42,107 nt of DNA. Source: Pseudomonas sp. Lineage in GTDB: Bacteria > Pseudomonadota > Gammaproteobacteria > Pseudomonadales > Pseudomonadaceae. Location of the stretch: assembly GCA_016763285.1 (NCBI GenBank), contig JAESUC010000084.1:1-42107 (forward strand), written 5' to 3'. A program made the translations under genes and the position numbers. Shown piece after piece: positions 26,003 to 34,983 of the stretch; position 1 is the first letter of the stretch; every line of letters begins with the position of its first letter. The notes below the pieces were generated by a model that searched no databases, had not been told where the DNA came from, and was given only the letters and a program-made list of their open reading frames with translations.

Positions 26003-26461
26003 ATGGATATCCGCAAAGTAAAGAAACTGATCGAGCTGCTGGAAGAATCCGGTATCGATGAGCTGGAAATACATGAAGGCGAAGAGTCGGTACGGATCAG
26101 CCGCCACAGCAAACAGGTCGCCCAGCCGCAATACTATCCGCAACAGGCGCCAGCCCCTGCCCCGGCTCCCGCAGCTGCCCCGACCGCTCCCGCGTCACTG
26201 GTTGAAGCACCCGCTGCAGAACCTGCCGGACACCTGGTTCGTTCGCCCATGGTCGGTACTTTCTACCGCTCGCCTTCCCCGGCGGCCGGCTCCTTTGTTG
26301 AAGTGGGTCAGAGCGTGAAAGCCGGTGACGTGCTATGCATCGTCGAAGCGATGAAAATGATGAACCATATCGAAGCTGACAAGAGCGGCGTGGTTCAGGC
26401 CATCCTGGCGGACAATGGTCAGCCGGTGGAATTCGATCAACCCCTGTTCAGCATCGCCTGA
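26003..26461 (+). CDS. accB: Biotin carboxyl carrier protein of acetyl-CoA carboxylase
   Basis: AccB carries the biotin that shuttles carboxylate between AccC and the carboxyltransferase, the first step of fatty-acid synthesis. The 152-residue protein has an N-terminal [18 protein letters not shown], an Ala/Pro-rich flexible linker (about 45-72), and a C-terminal biotinyl domain with [15 protein letters not shown] and the biotinylation site EAMKMMN. ATG 26003 begins the conserved N-terminus; GGAG lies 11 bases upstream. accC follows after 19 bases. Confidence 0.97.
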   Translation: MDIRKVKKLIELLEESGIDELEIHEGEESVRISRHSKQVAQPQYYPQQAPAPAPAPAAAPTAPASLVEAPAAEPAGHLVRSPMVGTFYRSPSPAAGSFVEVGQSVKAGDVLCIVEAMKMMNHIEADKSGVVQAILADNGQPVEFDQPLFSIA

Positions 26462-26480
26462 GCCCGACCCGGAGCCTCCG

Positions 26481-27821
26481 ATGCAAAAAGTACTGATAGC
26501 CAACCGCGGTGAAATTGCCCTGCGCGTCATCCGCGCCTGCAAGGAACTGGGGTTGAAGACCGTCGCCGTGCACTCCACGGCCGACCGAGAGCTCATGCAC
26601 CTGGCACTCGCCGACGAGACCGTCTGTATCGGCCCGGCGAACGCCACCGAGTCCTACCTGAACATTCCCGCCATCATCAGTGCGGCTGAAGTCACCGGCG
26701 CCGACGGCATCCACCCCGGCTATGGCTTCCTGGCCGAAAACGCCGACTTTGCCGAACAGATCGAGCGGTCCGGCTTCACCTTCATTGGCCCCAGTGCCGA
26801 TGTGATTCGTCTGATGGGCGACAAGGTGTCAGCGATTGCCGCCATGATCGACGCGGGCGTACCTACCGTACCCGGCTCCGACGGCCCCCTGCCGGATGAC
26901 GAGGCCGAGTGTCTGGCCATCGGCCGCCGCGTGGGCTACCCGGTGATCATCAAGGCCTCCGGCGGCGGTGGCGGGCGCGGCATGCGCGTGGTGCACGAGG
27001 AGTCCGAACTGATCAAGTCGATCGCACTGACCCGCACCGAAGCAGGCGCTGCCTTTGGCAACCCCGTGGTCTATCTGGAAAAGTTTCTGACCAACCCGCG
27101 CCACGTCGAGGTTCAGGTACTTTCCGACGGCCAGGGACACGCGGTGCACCTGGGCGATCGCGACTGCTCCCTGCAGCGCCGGCACCAGAAGATCATCGAA
27201 GAGGCACCTGCCCCCGGAATCGACGAGGAAGCCAGAGCCATGGTCCAGGCGCGCTGCGTCAAGGCCTGTATCGATCTTGGCTACCGCGGCGCCGGCACAT
27301 TCGAGTTCCTGTATGAAAACGGCGAGTTCTTCTTCATCGAGATGAATACCCGGGTTCAGGTAGAGCACCCCGTCTCTGAAATGGTGACCGGTGTCGATAT
27401 CGTCAAGGAACAGATTCTGGTCGCATCCGGCCAGCCCCTGAGCATCACCCAGGACGATGTCGTGATCCGCGGCCATTCCATCGAATGCCGGATCAATGCC
27501 GAGGACCCGAAAACCTTCATGCCCAGTCCCGGCACCGTCACCTTTTTCCATGCCCCGGGCGGGAACGGCGTACGCGTTGACTCGCATTTGTACAGTGGCT
27601 ACAAGGTGCCGCCGAACTACGATTCGCTGGTGGGCAAGCTGATCACCTACGGCGCTACCCGGGACGAGGCGCTGGCACGCATGCGCAACGCTCTCGACGA
27701 GCTGGTGGTCGACGGCATCAAGACCAATACGCCCCTGCACCGCGATCTGGTGCGCGACGAGGGGTTCTGCAAGGGGGGAGTGAATATCCATTACCTCGAG
27801 CACAAGCTGGGTATCAAGTAA
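26481..27821 (+). CDS. accC: Biotin carboxylase of acetyl-CoA carboxylase
   Basis: AccC uses ATP and bicarbonate to carboxylate biotin on AccB. The 446-residue ATP-grasp protein begins [20 protein letters not shown]. The glycine-rich ATP lid is [14 protein letters not shown], and the catalytic core includes [21 protein letters not shown] and [23 protein letters not shown] 26481 has GGAG six bases upstream. It is followed by a short tandem repeat and a strong terminator, ending the aroQ-accB-accC unit. Confidence 0.98.
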   Translation: MQKVLIANRGEIALRVIRACKELGLKTVAVHSTADRELMHLALADETVCIGPANATESYLNIPAIISAAEVTGADGIHPGYGFLAENADFAEQIERSGFTFIGPSADVIRLMGDKVSAIAAMIDAGVPTVPGSDGPLPDDEAECLAIGRRVGYPVIIKASGGGGGRGMRVVHEESELIKSIALTRTEAGAAFGNPVVYLEKFLTNPRHVEVQVLSDGQGHAVHLGDRDCSLQRRHQKIIEEAPAPGIDEEARAMVQARCVKACIDLGYRGAGTFEFLYENGEFFFIEMNTRVQVEHPVSEMVTGVDIVKEQILVASGQPLSITQDDVVIRGHSIECRINAEDPKTFMPSPGTVTFFHAPGGNGVRVDSHLYSGYKVPPNYDSLVGKLITYGATRDEALARMRNALDELVVDGIKTNTPLHRDLVRDEGFCKGGVNIHYLEHKLGIK

Positions 27822-27830
27822 GCCTTGGCA

Positions 27831-27865
27831 GCTGCAAGCTGCAAGCTGCAAGCTGCAAGCTGCAA
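27831..27865 (+). repeat. Tandem repeat, 7 bp x 5 (GCTGCAA)
   Basis: Five exact copies of GCTGCAA lie head to tail, starting 9 bases after the accC stop and ending 18 bases before the terminator stem, so they are in the accC 3' untranslated region. The same AAGCTGCAAGC core occurs between purH and purD at 33441-33510. Confidence 0.9.
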
Positions 27866-27883
27866 GAGTATGATCCAGCCTTC

Positions 27884-27914
27884 GGGAGCGGACTGTCCGC
27901 TCCCGATTTTTTTT
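27884..27914 (+). terminator. Rho-independent terminator of the aroQ-accBC unit
   Basis: A perfect 9-bp stem (27884-27892 with 27896-27904) with a CTG loop is followed by GA and eight T residues. It separates accC from prmA on the plus strand. Confidence 0.93.
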
Positions 27915-27972
27915 GGCTTCGCGTCCAACGCCTGAAGCCCGAGCCCGAAATCCGGTTTGCAAAGGAAGTCCC

Positions 27973-28860
27973 ATGCCCTGGCTACAACTGCGTCTTGCCA
28001 TCACTCCCGAGCAGGCCGAAACGCTGGAAGATCAATTGCTGGCTCTTGGCGCCGTCTCGGTGACCTTCATGGATGCCGAAGACCAGCCGATCTTCGAACC
28101 CGATCTGGGCACCACGCCGTTGTGGTCACACACCCATCTGCTCGCCCTGTTCGAGGCGGATACCGACCCGCAAGACCTGCTCGATGCACTGCGCCGCCTG
28201 TGCGGCGGAGAACTGCCTGCCCATGAGGTCGAGCACATTGCCGACCAGGACTGGGAGCGCAGCTGGATGGAGCACTTCCAGCCGATGCGCTTCGGCCGGC
28301 GGCTATGGATTGTTCCCAGCTGGCATGCAGCGCCGGAGCCCGATGCGGTGAACCTGCTGCTCGATCCGGGTCTGGCCTTCGGCACGGGCACCCACCCCAC
28401 CACCGCCCTGTGTCTGGAGTGGCTGGATGCGCAGGACCTGCATGGCAGAACCCTCATCGACTTTGGCTGCGGCTCGGGCATCCTCGCCATTGCGGCGCTG
28501 CTGCTGGGTGCCGGGCAGGCCACAGGGACGGATATCGATACTCAGGCGCTGGAGGCGTCACGCGACAACGCCCAGCGCAACCAGCTGGCGGACGAGCGGC
28601 TGGCTCTCTATCTGCCCGAGCAGATGCCCCAGGATCCCGCCGACGTACTGGTGGCCAATATCCTGGCAGGCCCCCTGGTCCAGCTGGCTCCCCAGCTGGC
28701 GACCCTGGTAAAGCCGGGCGGACTGCTCGCCCTGTCGGGCATCCTGGCCGAACAGGCCGAGGATATACTCGCGGCCTATCGTGCCGACTTCGAGCTCGAC
28801 CCGGTGGCTGAGCGCGAAGGCTGGATTCGCGTCAGCGGGAAACGCCGCTTGGCTGCCTGA
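27973..28860 (+). CDS. prmA: Ribosomal protein L11 methyltransferase
   Basis: PrmA trimethylates ribosomal protein L11 at several amino groups. The 295-residue protein starts [20 protein letters not shown], has a substrate-recognition N-terminal domain, the linker [21 protein letters not shown], and a methyltransferase domain with motif [17 protein letters not shown] and the NPPY-like [12 protein letters not shown] 27973 has AGGA six bases upstream. It begins a new transcription unit after the accC terminator, and its probable promoter must lie in 27905-27972. Confidence 0.97.
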   Translation: MPWLQLRLAITPEQAETLEDQLLALGAVSVTFMDAEDQPIFEPDLGTTPLWSHTHLLALFEADTDPQDLLDALRRLCGGELPAHEVEHIADQDWERSWMEHFQPMRFGRRLWIVPSWHAAPEPDAVNLLLDPGLAFGTGTHPTTALCLEWLDAQDLHGRTLIDFGCGSGILAIAALLLGAGQATGTDIDTQALEASRDNAQRNQLADERLALYLPEQMPQDPADVLVANILAGPLVQLAPQLATLVKPGGLLALSGILAEQAEDILAAYRADFELDPVAEREGWIRVSGKRRLAA

Positions 28861-28920
28861 GGCGGTTCACGGCACAATGGCATTCTGATTTACACGACGG
28901 CAAAGGATCACCGGTCACCC

Positions 28921-30252
28921 ATGAGCGAACTGCTGGTAGCGCAATGCCCTTACTGTCAGACGCGTTTCCGGCTGTCCCAGGAACACCTCCAGGCGGCAGC
29001 GGGGAATGTCCGCTGTGGTGCCTGTCTCAAGGTATTCAATGCGCAGCTGGCAATAGCCGGCGAGCCCCAGCCCACTGGCGAGCCCGCAATACCGTCAGCT
29101 CCCGCCGCGCCACGCCCGCAGGGCAAACCCACCGGCCCGCTGATGATCCACGACGATCTGGATCTTGACGAACTCGACCTTGAAGCACTCGGACTGGATG
29201 AATCACTGCTCGAAGAGATCAACCCTGCCGCGCGCAAGGATGAGCAGGGTTATTCGTCGCCACCTGACCAGGCAAGGTTCGAGCTCGAGCCTGATCCGCA
29301 GCCGCAACCCGCCGTCAGGACGCCCGCGCAGCCGCCGGCCAGCGAGGTGCAAGCCCCGATAGAGGAGCAGGAAGCCGATCCCTGGGACAGGCTCGAGGAG
29401 CAGGAATCCCCTCCTGAACAGGGTACAGAGCCACTGACAGCAGGCGAGCCAGAAGACGACGATCACGACCTGCACGATGATTTCCTGGCCACGCCCAGGG
29501 CCCGGGACTTCGAGTCCGCTACGGCATCGACCCGCCCCGCAGACGAAACACTCTCACGCAGTGACCCTGATCCTGCTGTACAGGACAAGGGTATCTATCT
29601 GCGCGACCGTCCGGCCCAGTTGACCAGACCGGCCATGCGCACCCCTGCCGAATCGGATCAGGCGCCAGAGGGGTCGGACATCGAGCGCCAGGAACCGGAG
29701 ATTGGCAGTCTGATCGACCTGCCGGAGCTGCAGGAAGAGCCCCTGCTGCTCTACGAGCAACCCGCGACCAGACGCAGTCGCTATCGTCCGCTATGGCTGG
29801 CACTCAGCGTTCTGGCCCTGCTCGGCCTGCCGGCCCAGGCCCTGTATTACAATTTCACCAACCTGGCCCACGATGAGCAGTCCAGACCCTATCTGGAGCA
29901 GTTCTGTCTGCTGGCCGGTTGCGAATTACCGGCACGGGTAGACATCTCCCTGGTGCGCAGCAGCAATCTGATGGTGCGGCCCCACCCTGAATACCCCAAG
30001 GCCCTGGCAATCGATGTGATCCTGTACAACCGGGCCGAGTTTGCCCAGCCCTTTCCGGTACTGCGCATGACCTTCAATGACACCCGCGGTCGCGAGGTCC
30101 TGAGCAAACGCTTCCGACCTGACGAGTATCTGGGTGGCGAACTGGCAGGGGCGACCCTCATGCCGCCCCAGACGCCGGTGCACATTGCCCTGGAAATGCT
30201 CGATCCCGGACCTGACGCCGCCGGCTATCAACTGGACTTCCTCAGTCCCTGA
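28921..30252 (+). CDS. Zinc-ribbon (MJ0042) and DUF3426 membrane protein
   Basis: The 443-residue protein has an N-terminal MJ0042-type zinc ribbon (Cys9, Cys12, Cys32, Cys35 in QCPYCQTRF and RCGACLKVF). A long Asp/Glu/Pro/Gln-rich, probably disordered region covers about 50-280. One membrane segment follows at about 290-308 (LWLALSVLALLGLPAQALYY), then a C-terminal DUF3426 domain (about 310-443). The ribbon should be cytoplasmic and DUF3426 periplasmic. The function is unknown; the family regularly sits between prmA and dusB in pseudomonads. ATG 28921 lies 60 bases after prmA, and no terminator intervenes. Confidence 0.92.
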   Translation: MSELLVAQCPYCQTRFRLSQEHLQAAAGNVRCGACLKVFNAQLAIAGEPQPTGEPAIPSAPAAPRPQGKPTGPLMIHDDLDLDELDLEALGLDESLLEEINPAARKDEQGYSSPPDQARFELEPDPQPQPAVRTPAQPPASEVQAPIEEQEADPWDRLEEQESPPEQGTEPLTAGEPEDDDHDLHDDFLATPRARDFESATASTRPADETLSRSDPDPAVQDKGIYLRDRPAQLTRPAMRTPAESDQAPEGSDIERQEPEIGSLIDLPELQEEPLLLYEQPATRRSRYRPLWLALSVLALLGLPAQALYYNFTNLAHDEQSRPYLEQFCLLAGCELPARVDISLVRSSNLMVRPHPEYPKALAIDVILYNRAEFAQPFPVLRMTFNDTRGREVLSKRFRPDEYLGGELAGATLMPPQTPVHIALEMLDPGPDAAGYQLDFLSP

Positions 30253-30341
30253 GCCAGTCGGCGGATCTGTACACAATTCGTCCAATCCAGTCTTTATATG
30301 GTCACCCGGAGCGGGTATGATTAGCGCCCTTTTCGCGCAAA

Positions 30342-30347
30342 TATAAT
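30342..30347 (+). promoter_or_regulatory. Possible -10 box of the dusB-fis promoter
   Basis: A perfect TATAAT lies 69 bases before the dusB ATG in the 164-base intergenic region, followed by a GC-rich discriminator (ACCGGCGTCG). No good -35 hexamer is found at 16-18 bases. A second -10-like TATGAT is at 30316-30321. The arrangement resembles stringently controlled promoters. Confidence 0.45.
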
Positions 30348-30416
30348 ACCGGCGTCGCGGGTTGCCTCCATGGCCGACCCTGCGGGCACCCCCATCAATG
30401 AGCCGACAGTACAGGG

Positions 30417-31415
30417 ATGGACCATGTTGTGATTCGAATCGGACCCTACCCACTCGCCAACAAGGTCATACTTGCCCCGATGGCCGGCGTGACCGACCTT
30501 CCGTTCCGGCAGTTGTGTCGGAAGCTGGGTGCCGGTCTGGTGGTATCCGAAATGGTCACCAGCGACGTACGCCTCTGGAACAGCCGCAAGTCGCGCAACC
30601 GACTCGATCATACCGGTGAGCAGGAGCCCCGGTCCGTGCAGATTGCCGGCGGCGACCCGCAGATGATGGCGCAGGCAGCGCGGATGAATGAACAGCTTGG
30701 GGCGCAAATCATCGATATCAACATGGGGTGCCCGGCCAAGAAGGTATGCAACAAGGCCGCCGGATCGGCCCTGATGCGTGACGAGCGCCTGGTGGCAGAC
30801 ATCCTTGCCGCCGTGGTCGAGGCGGTAAACCTTCCAGTGACCCTGAAGATCCGCACCGGCTGGTGCGACGAACAGCGTAACGGGCTGACCATAGCCCGCA
30901 TCGCCGAGGAATCCGGCATTCAGGCTCTGGCCGTGCATGGCCGCACACGCAACCAGCTGTACACCGGGCACGCAGAGTACGACACCATTGCCGAGATCAA
31001 GCAACAGGTGGGCATTCCGGTCTTTGCCAATGGCGACATCGATTCGCCGCACAAGGCCCGCGCCGTGCTCGAGCACACCGGCGCAGATGCCGTGATGATT
31101 GGCCGCGCAGCACAGGGGCGGCCCTGGATCTTCAACGAGATCAACCACTTTCTCGCCCACGGCGAGCTGCTGGAGCCCCCGACGCTGCACTGGCAACGCA
31201 GCACTCTGCTGGAGCACCTGGATGCGCTGCATGGTTTCTATGGCGACCATCAGGGTGTGCGCATAGCACGCAAACACGTGGGCTGGTACCTGCAGACACT
31301 GCCCGGTGCGGAGGATTTCCGGCGCAGCTTCAATCGCGTCGAGTGTCCGAGCCAACAGCGCCAGAACATAGAGAATTTTTTCACCCGCTTGCTGGAAGGA
31401 GACCTTGCGGCATGA
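30417..31415 (+). CDS. dusB: tRNA-dihydrouridine synthase B
   Basis: DusB reduces uridine to dihydrouridine in the tRNA D-loop using FMN and NADPH. The 332-residue protein has [37 protein letters not shown] with the catalytic Cys, and [12 protein letters not shown] and FANGDIDSP of the TIM barrel, with a helical RNA-binding C-terminus. ATG 30417 is used; GTG 30429, with a better-spaced AGGG, is a credible alternative and fits the short N-terminus of E. coli DusB. The stop overlaps the fis start as ATGA, the same dusB-fis coupling as in E. coli. Confidence 0.96.
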   Translation: MDHVVIRIGPYPLANKVILAPMAGVTDLPFRQLCRKLGAGLVVSEMVTSDVRLWNSRKSRNRLDHTGEQEPRSVQIAGGDPQMMAQAARMNEQLGAQIIDINMGCPAKKVCNKAAGSALMRDERLVADILAAVVEAVNLPVTLKIRTGWCDEQRNGLTIARIAEESGIQALAVHGRTRNQLYTGHAEYDTIAEIKQQVGIPVFANGDIDSPHKARAVLEHTGADAVMIGRAAQGRPWIFNEINHFLAHGELLEPPTLHWQRSTLLEHLDALHGFYGDHQGVRIARKHVGWYLQTLPGAEDFRRSFNRVECPSQQRQNIENFFTRLLEGDLAA

Positions 31416-31738
31416 GCCTATTGAATGCATCAGTGATGACTGGACCTGACACCGTGAGCGACGCCCCCGAAGAGACCGCCTTTATCGAGCCGGACAAGCT
31501 CAGCCAGAGCAGCCGCACCCTGCGCAACAGTGTTGAGCAGGCACTGAAGAATTATTTCGAGCACCTCGACGGGCAGGATGTGACTGACGTCTACAACATG
31601 GTCCTGTGCGAGGTCGAGGCACCCTTGCTGGAAAGCGTGATGGAGCACGTCAAGGGCAACCAGACGCGTGCCTCGGAAATACTCGGCCTCAATCGCGGCA
31701 CGCTGCGCAAGAAGCTCAAGCAGTACGGGCTGCTCTGA
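31412..31738 (+). CDS. fis: Nucleoid protein Fis
   Basis: Fis bends DNA and activates rRNA and other growth-phase genes. From ATG 31412 the protein has 108 residues, close to the 107 of P. aeruginosa Fis. The dimer core is [20 protein letters not shown] and the C-terminal helix-turn-helix is [20 protein letters not shown], both very conserved. The start overlaps the dusB stop by 4 bases and AAGGAG lies upstream; ATG 31436 is a shorter alternative. Translation is probably coupled to dusB. Confidence 0.97.
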   Translation: MSLLNASVMTGPDTVSDAPEETAFIEPDKLSQSSRTLRNSVEQALKNYFEHLDGQDVTDVYNMVLCEVEAPLLESVMEHVKGNQTRASEILGLNRGTLRKKLKQYGLL

Positions 31739-31756
31739 TTCCCGATCGCTGTAACG

Positions 31757-31788
31757 GGGGCGGAGGGGCCTGATCGGCCTGCCGCCCC
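31757..31788 (+). other. Stem-loop between fis and purH
   Basis: An outer 7-bp GC stem (31757-31763 with 31782-31788) encloses an inner 4-bp stem (31767-31770 with 31776-31779). It starts 19 bases after the fis stop and ends 35 bases before the purH ATG. No T-run follows. It could be a weak terminator or part of the purH leader. Confidence 0.4.
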
Positions 31789-31823
31789 ACGATGTTATTC
31801 AATCGACCAAGACTGGAAAACCC

Positions 31824-33431
31824 ATGACCGACCAAACCACCCGCCTGCCGGTTCGCCGCGCGCTGATCAGCGTTTCTGACAAGACCGGAATCGTCGACTT
31901 TGCCCGCGAGCTGTGCGCCCATGGCGTCGAGATCCTGTCCACCGGCGGCACCTTCAAGCTTCTTCGCGAGCAGGGCCTTCCCGCAGTGGAAGTGGCCGAC
32001 TATACCGGCTTCCCCGAGATGATGGACGGGCGGGTGAAGACCCTGCATCCGAAGATCCACGGCGGCATTCTCGGCCGCCGCGACATCGACGGCGAGATCA
32101 TGCAGCAGCATGGTATCCAGCCGATCGACATGGTGGTGGTCAACCTGTACCCCTTCGCCGCCACGGTCGCGAAACCCGGCTGCACGCTGCCCGATGCCAT
32201 CGAGAACATCGATATTGGCGGGCCGACGATGGTGCGTTCCGCTGCCAAGAACCACAAGGACGTCGCGATCGTGGTCAACGCCACGGACTATACCGGCGTC
32301 ATCGAGGCTTTGAACGCTGGCGGTCTGACCTATGCACAACGCTTTGACCTGGCTCTGAAGGCCTTCGAGCATACGGCCGCCTATGACGGCATGATCGCCA
32401 ACTACCTGGGTACCATCGACCAGCAGGCCGAACACCTGACAACCGACGACCGTGCCGCCTTCCCGCGCACGTTCAACAGCCAGTTCATCAAGACCCAGGA
32501 CATGCGCTACGGCGAAAACCCCCACCAGGCCGCCGCGTTCTATCGCGAAGCCAAACCGGCGGACGCCTGTATTGCCACGGCAGTGCAGCTGCAGGGCAAA
32601 GAGCTTTCCTACAACAACGTGGCCGACACAGACGCTGCGCTGGAGTGCGTCAAGAGTTTCAGCAAGCCGGCCTGCGTCATCGTCAAGCACGCCAATCCCT
32701 GCGGCGTGGCAGTGGTGCCGGAGAATGAAGGCGGCATCCGCCAGGCCTATGAACTGGCTTACGCCACCGACTCCGAGTCGGCCTTCGGTGGCATCATCGC
32801 GTTTAACCGCGAGCTCGATGCACAGACCGCACAGGCCATCGTCGACCGTCAGTTCGTCGAAGTCATCATTGCCCCTCGTATCAGCGCCGGCGCTCGCGAG
32901 GTCGTCAGTGCCAAGGCCAATGTCCGCCTGCTTGAATGCGGTGAGTGGAGCGCCGAACCCCTGGCAGACTGGGACTTCAAGCGCGTCAACGGTGGCCTGC
33001 TGGTGCAGAGTCGCGATGTGGGCATGATCACCGCGGCCGATCTGAAGGTCGTGACCCAGCGCGCCCCGACCGAGCAGGAGATCAATGACCTGGTATTCGC
33101 CTGGAAAGTCGCCAAGTTCGTCAAGTCCAACGCCATCGTCTATGCCAGCCAACGCCAGACCGTGGGGATCGGCGCCGGACAGATGAGCCGGGTCAACTCG
33201 GCCCGTATCGCTGCCATCAAGGCCGAGCACGCCGGCCTGCAGGTACGCGGCGCGGTCATGGCCTCCGATGCTTTCTTCCCCTTCCGTGACGGTATCGACA
33301 ACGCCGCAGCGAACGGGATCAGCGCGGTGATTCAGCCAGGCGGCTCGATGCGCGATGCGGAGGTCATTGCTGCCGCGGACGAAGCCGGCATGGCCATGGT
33401 ATTTACCGGCATGCGGCATTTCAGACACTAA
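31824..33431 (+). CDS. purH: Bifunctional AICAR transformylase / IMP cyclohydrolase
   Basis: PurH performs the last two steps of IMP synthesis. The 535-residue protein has an N-terminal IMP cyclohydrolase domain ([29 protein letters not shown], and [19 protein letters not shown]) and a C-terminal AICAR transformylase domain with [11 protein letters not shown], carrying the Lys-His catalytic pair, and [15 protein letters not shown]. The length is typical. ATG 31824 has GGA upstream. Order fis-purH-purD-retS is the same as in P. aeruginosa. A long antisense open frame here is a codon-bias shadow. Confidence 0.98.
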   Translation: MTDQTTRLPVRRALISVSDKTGIVDFARELCAHGVEILSTGGTFKLLREQGLPAVEVADYTGFPEMMDGRVKTLHPKIHGGILGRRDIDGEIMQQHGIQPIDMVVVNLYPFAATVAKPGCTLPDAIENIDIGGPTMVRSAAKNHKDVAIVVNATDYTGVIEALNAGGLTYAQRFDLALKAFEHTAAYDGMIANYLGTIDQQAEHLTTDDRAAFPRTFNSQFIKTQDMRYGENPHQAAAFYREAKPADACIATAVQLQGKELSYNNVADTDAALECVKSFSKPACVIVKHANPCGVAVVPENEGGIRQAYELAYATDSESAFGGIIAFNRELDAQTAQAIVDRQFVEVIIAPRISAGAREVVSAKANVRLLECGEWSAEPLADWDFKRVNGGLLVQSRDVGMITAADLKVVTQRAPTEQEINDLVFAWKVAKFVKSNAIVYASQRQTVGIGAGQMSRVNSARIAAIKAEHAGLQVRGAVMASDAFFPFRDGIDNAAANGISAVIQPGGSMRDAEVIAAADEAGMAMVFTGMRHFRH

Positions 33432-33440
33432 TAACGAGCG

Positions 33441-33510
33441 ACAAGCCACAAGCTGCAAGCGGCAAGCATCGGCCCCAGGGTCGGCTTGAAGCTTGTCACT
33501 TGCCGCTTGC
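33441..33510. repeat. GCAAGC-type inverted repeat between purH and purD
   Basis: GCAAGCGGCAAG at 33455-33466 is exactly complementary to 33499-33510, about 32 bases apart. ACAAGC at 33441-33446 is likewise complementary to GCTTGT at 33491-33496, but the two pairings cross rather than nest. The left arm includes the AAGCTGCAAGC core found in the tandem repeat at 27831-27865. It fills most of the 101-base purH-purD gap. Confidence 0.7.
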
Positions 33511-33532
33511 CGCTCTCTCCAGGGAGAGACCC

Positions 33533-34822
33533 ATGAACATTCTGATTATCGGTAGTGGTGGCCGCGAGCACGCGCTGGCCTGGAAAGCGGCTCAGGACCC
33601 CCGCGTAGAAACCGTCTATGTTGCCCCCGGCAACGCCGGTACTGCCACCGAGGCCAAATGCGAGAACGTCGCGATAGAGGTTAACGAGCTGGATCGGTTG
33701 GCCGACTTTGCCGCCGACAATGTCGCGCTGACCATCGTCGGTCCCGAGGCCCCGCTGGTTGCCGGCGTGGTCGATCTGTTCCGTCAGCGTGGCCTGCGGT
33801 GTTTCGGCCCGACCGCTGGCGCCGCTCAACTGGAAGGCTCGAAGGCGTTCACCAAGGACTTTCTGGCACGTCACCGGATCCCCACCGCGGACTACGAAAA
33901 TTTTACCGAGGTCGAAGCCGCGCTGGATTATCTGCGCCGCAAGGGAGCACCGATCGTGATCAAGGCCGATGGCCTGGCTGCCGGCAAAGGCGTCATCGTG
34001 GCGATGACCCTGGACGAAGCCGAAGACGCCGTGCGCGACATGCTGTCGGGCAATGCCTTTGGCGATGCCGGCTCGCGGGTGGTCATTGAGGACTTTCTCG
34101 AAGGAGAGGAAGCCAGCTTTATCGTCATGGTCGATGGTGAGCACGTACTCCCCATGGCCACCAGCCAGGATCACAAACGCGTAGGTGACGGCGATACCGG
34201 CCCCAACACCGGCGGCATGGGCGCCTATTCACCGGCACCGGTGGTGACTTCCGAGGTACATCAGCGGGTCATGGACGAGGTTATCTGGCCCACCGTTCGT
34301 GGCATGGCCGCCGAAGGCAACCTGTATACCGGGTTTCTCTACGCTGGATTGATGATCGACCCCACCGGCGCACCACGGGTCATCGAGTTCAACTGCCGCT
34401 TTGGCGATCCCGAGACCCAGCCCATCATGCTGCGCCTGCAAACCAGTCTGGTTGCGCTTGTCGAGGCGGCGCTCGATGGCGCACTGGACCGCGTCGAAGC
34501 GGTCTGGGATCCACGGCCCAGTCTGGGCGTTGTCCTGGCCGCCGGCGGCTATCCGGGTAACTACGCAAAAGGCGCGGTGATCGGGGGGCTGGGCCTTGCC
34601 GACTCCACGGAGGCCAAGATATTCCACGCCGGGACCGCGCTGTCCAACGGCGAGATCGTCACCAGCGGGGGCCGCGTGCTGTGTGCGACCGCCCTGGGCG
34701 ACAACGTGCAGCAGGCCCAGAGCAATGCCTACCGTCTCGCCTCCCAGGTCAGCTGGAAGGACAGTTTCTACCGAACCGACATCGGTTATCGGGCTATTGC
34801 GCGGGAACAGCAGGACAGCTAG
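33533..34822 (+). CDS. purD: Phosphoribosylamine-glycine ligase
   Basis: PurD joins glycine to phosphoribosylamine with ATP, the second step of purine synthesis. The 429-residue ATP-grasp protein begins [20 protein letters not shown]. The ATP-binding loops are [16 protein letters not shown] and [19 protein letters not shown], and [17 protein letters not shown] supplies metal ligands. ATG 33533 follows GGGAGAG, which can also pair with the preceding CTCTCC, so the ribosome site may be partly hidden. The upstream repeat region separates it from purH without a T-run terminator. Confidence 0.98.
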   Translation: MNILIIGSGGREHALAWKAAQDPRVETVYVAPGNAGTATEAKCENVAIEVNELDRLADFAADNVALTIVGPEAPLVAGVVDLFRQRGLRCFGPTAGAAQLEGSKAFTKDFLARHRIPTADYENFTEVEAALDYLRRKGAPIVIKADGLAAGKGVIVAMTLDEAEDAVRDMLSGNAFGDAGSRVVIEDFLEGEEASFIVMVDGEHVLPMATSQDHKRVGDGDTGPNTGGMGAYSPAPVVTSEVHQRVMDEVIWPTVRGMAAEGNLYTGFLYAGLMIDPTGAPRVIEFNCRFGDPETQPIMLRLQTSLVALVEAALDGALDRVEAVWDPRPSLGVVLAAGGYPGNYAKGAVIGGLGLADSTEAKIFHAGTALSNGEIVTSGGRVLCATALGDNVQQAQSNAYRLASQVSWKDSFYRTDIGYRAIAREQQDS

Positions 34823-34871
34823 CTGCCGACGCGTGTTGGCCCATTGCTGCTGCCGGCGGCCCGGCTGTAGA

Positions 34872-34897
34872 GCGCGTCAGTGGTTGGGCTGACGCGC
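34872..34897 (+). other. Perfect 9-bp hairpin downstream of purD
   Basis: Bases 34872-34880 pair perfectly with 34889-34897 around an 8-base loop (TGGTTGGG). It lies 49 bases after the purD stop and 24 bases before a -10-like TATACT. No T-run follows. It may end the purHD transcript or bind a protein near the retS promoter. Confidence 0.45.
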
Positions 34898-34921
34898 ATT
34901 CCGGCCCGGCTCGGCTTGAGC

Positions 34922-34927
34922 TATACT
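34922..34927 (+). promoter_or_regulatory. Possible -10 box of the retS promoter
   Basis: TATACT lies 56 bases before the proposed TTG start of the hybrid kinase. The hexamer 17 bases upstream, TTCCGG, is a poor -35, so an activator would be needed if this is a true promoter. Confidence 0.3.
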
Positions 34928-34983
34928 GGCCTACCGCAGTTATCACCTGCGGGTCGATCGCCCATGGACAGGACGCAATCACT

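Noticed and set aside
27831-27865. CRISPR-like array
   Set aside because: The 7-bp units are directly adjacent with no spacers, and no cas genes are present.
31739-31823. PurR operator upstream of purH
   Set aside because: No sequence resembling the E. coli-type palindromic PurR site is seen.
31716-33458. Long minus-strand open frame opposite purH (580 codons)
   Set aside because: High-GC codon bias of purH leaves the opposite strand open. The translation has no domain and purH is unmistakable.
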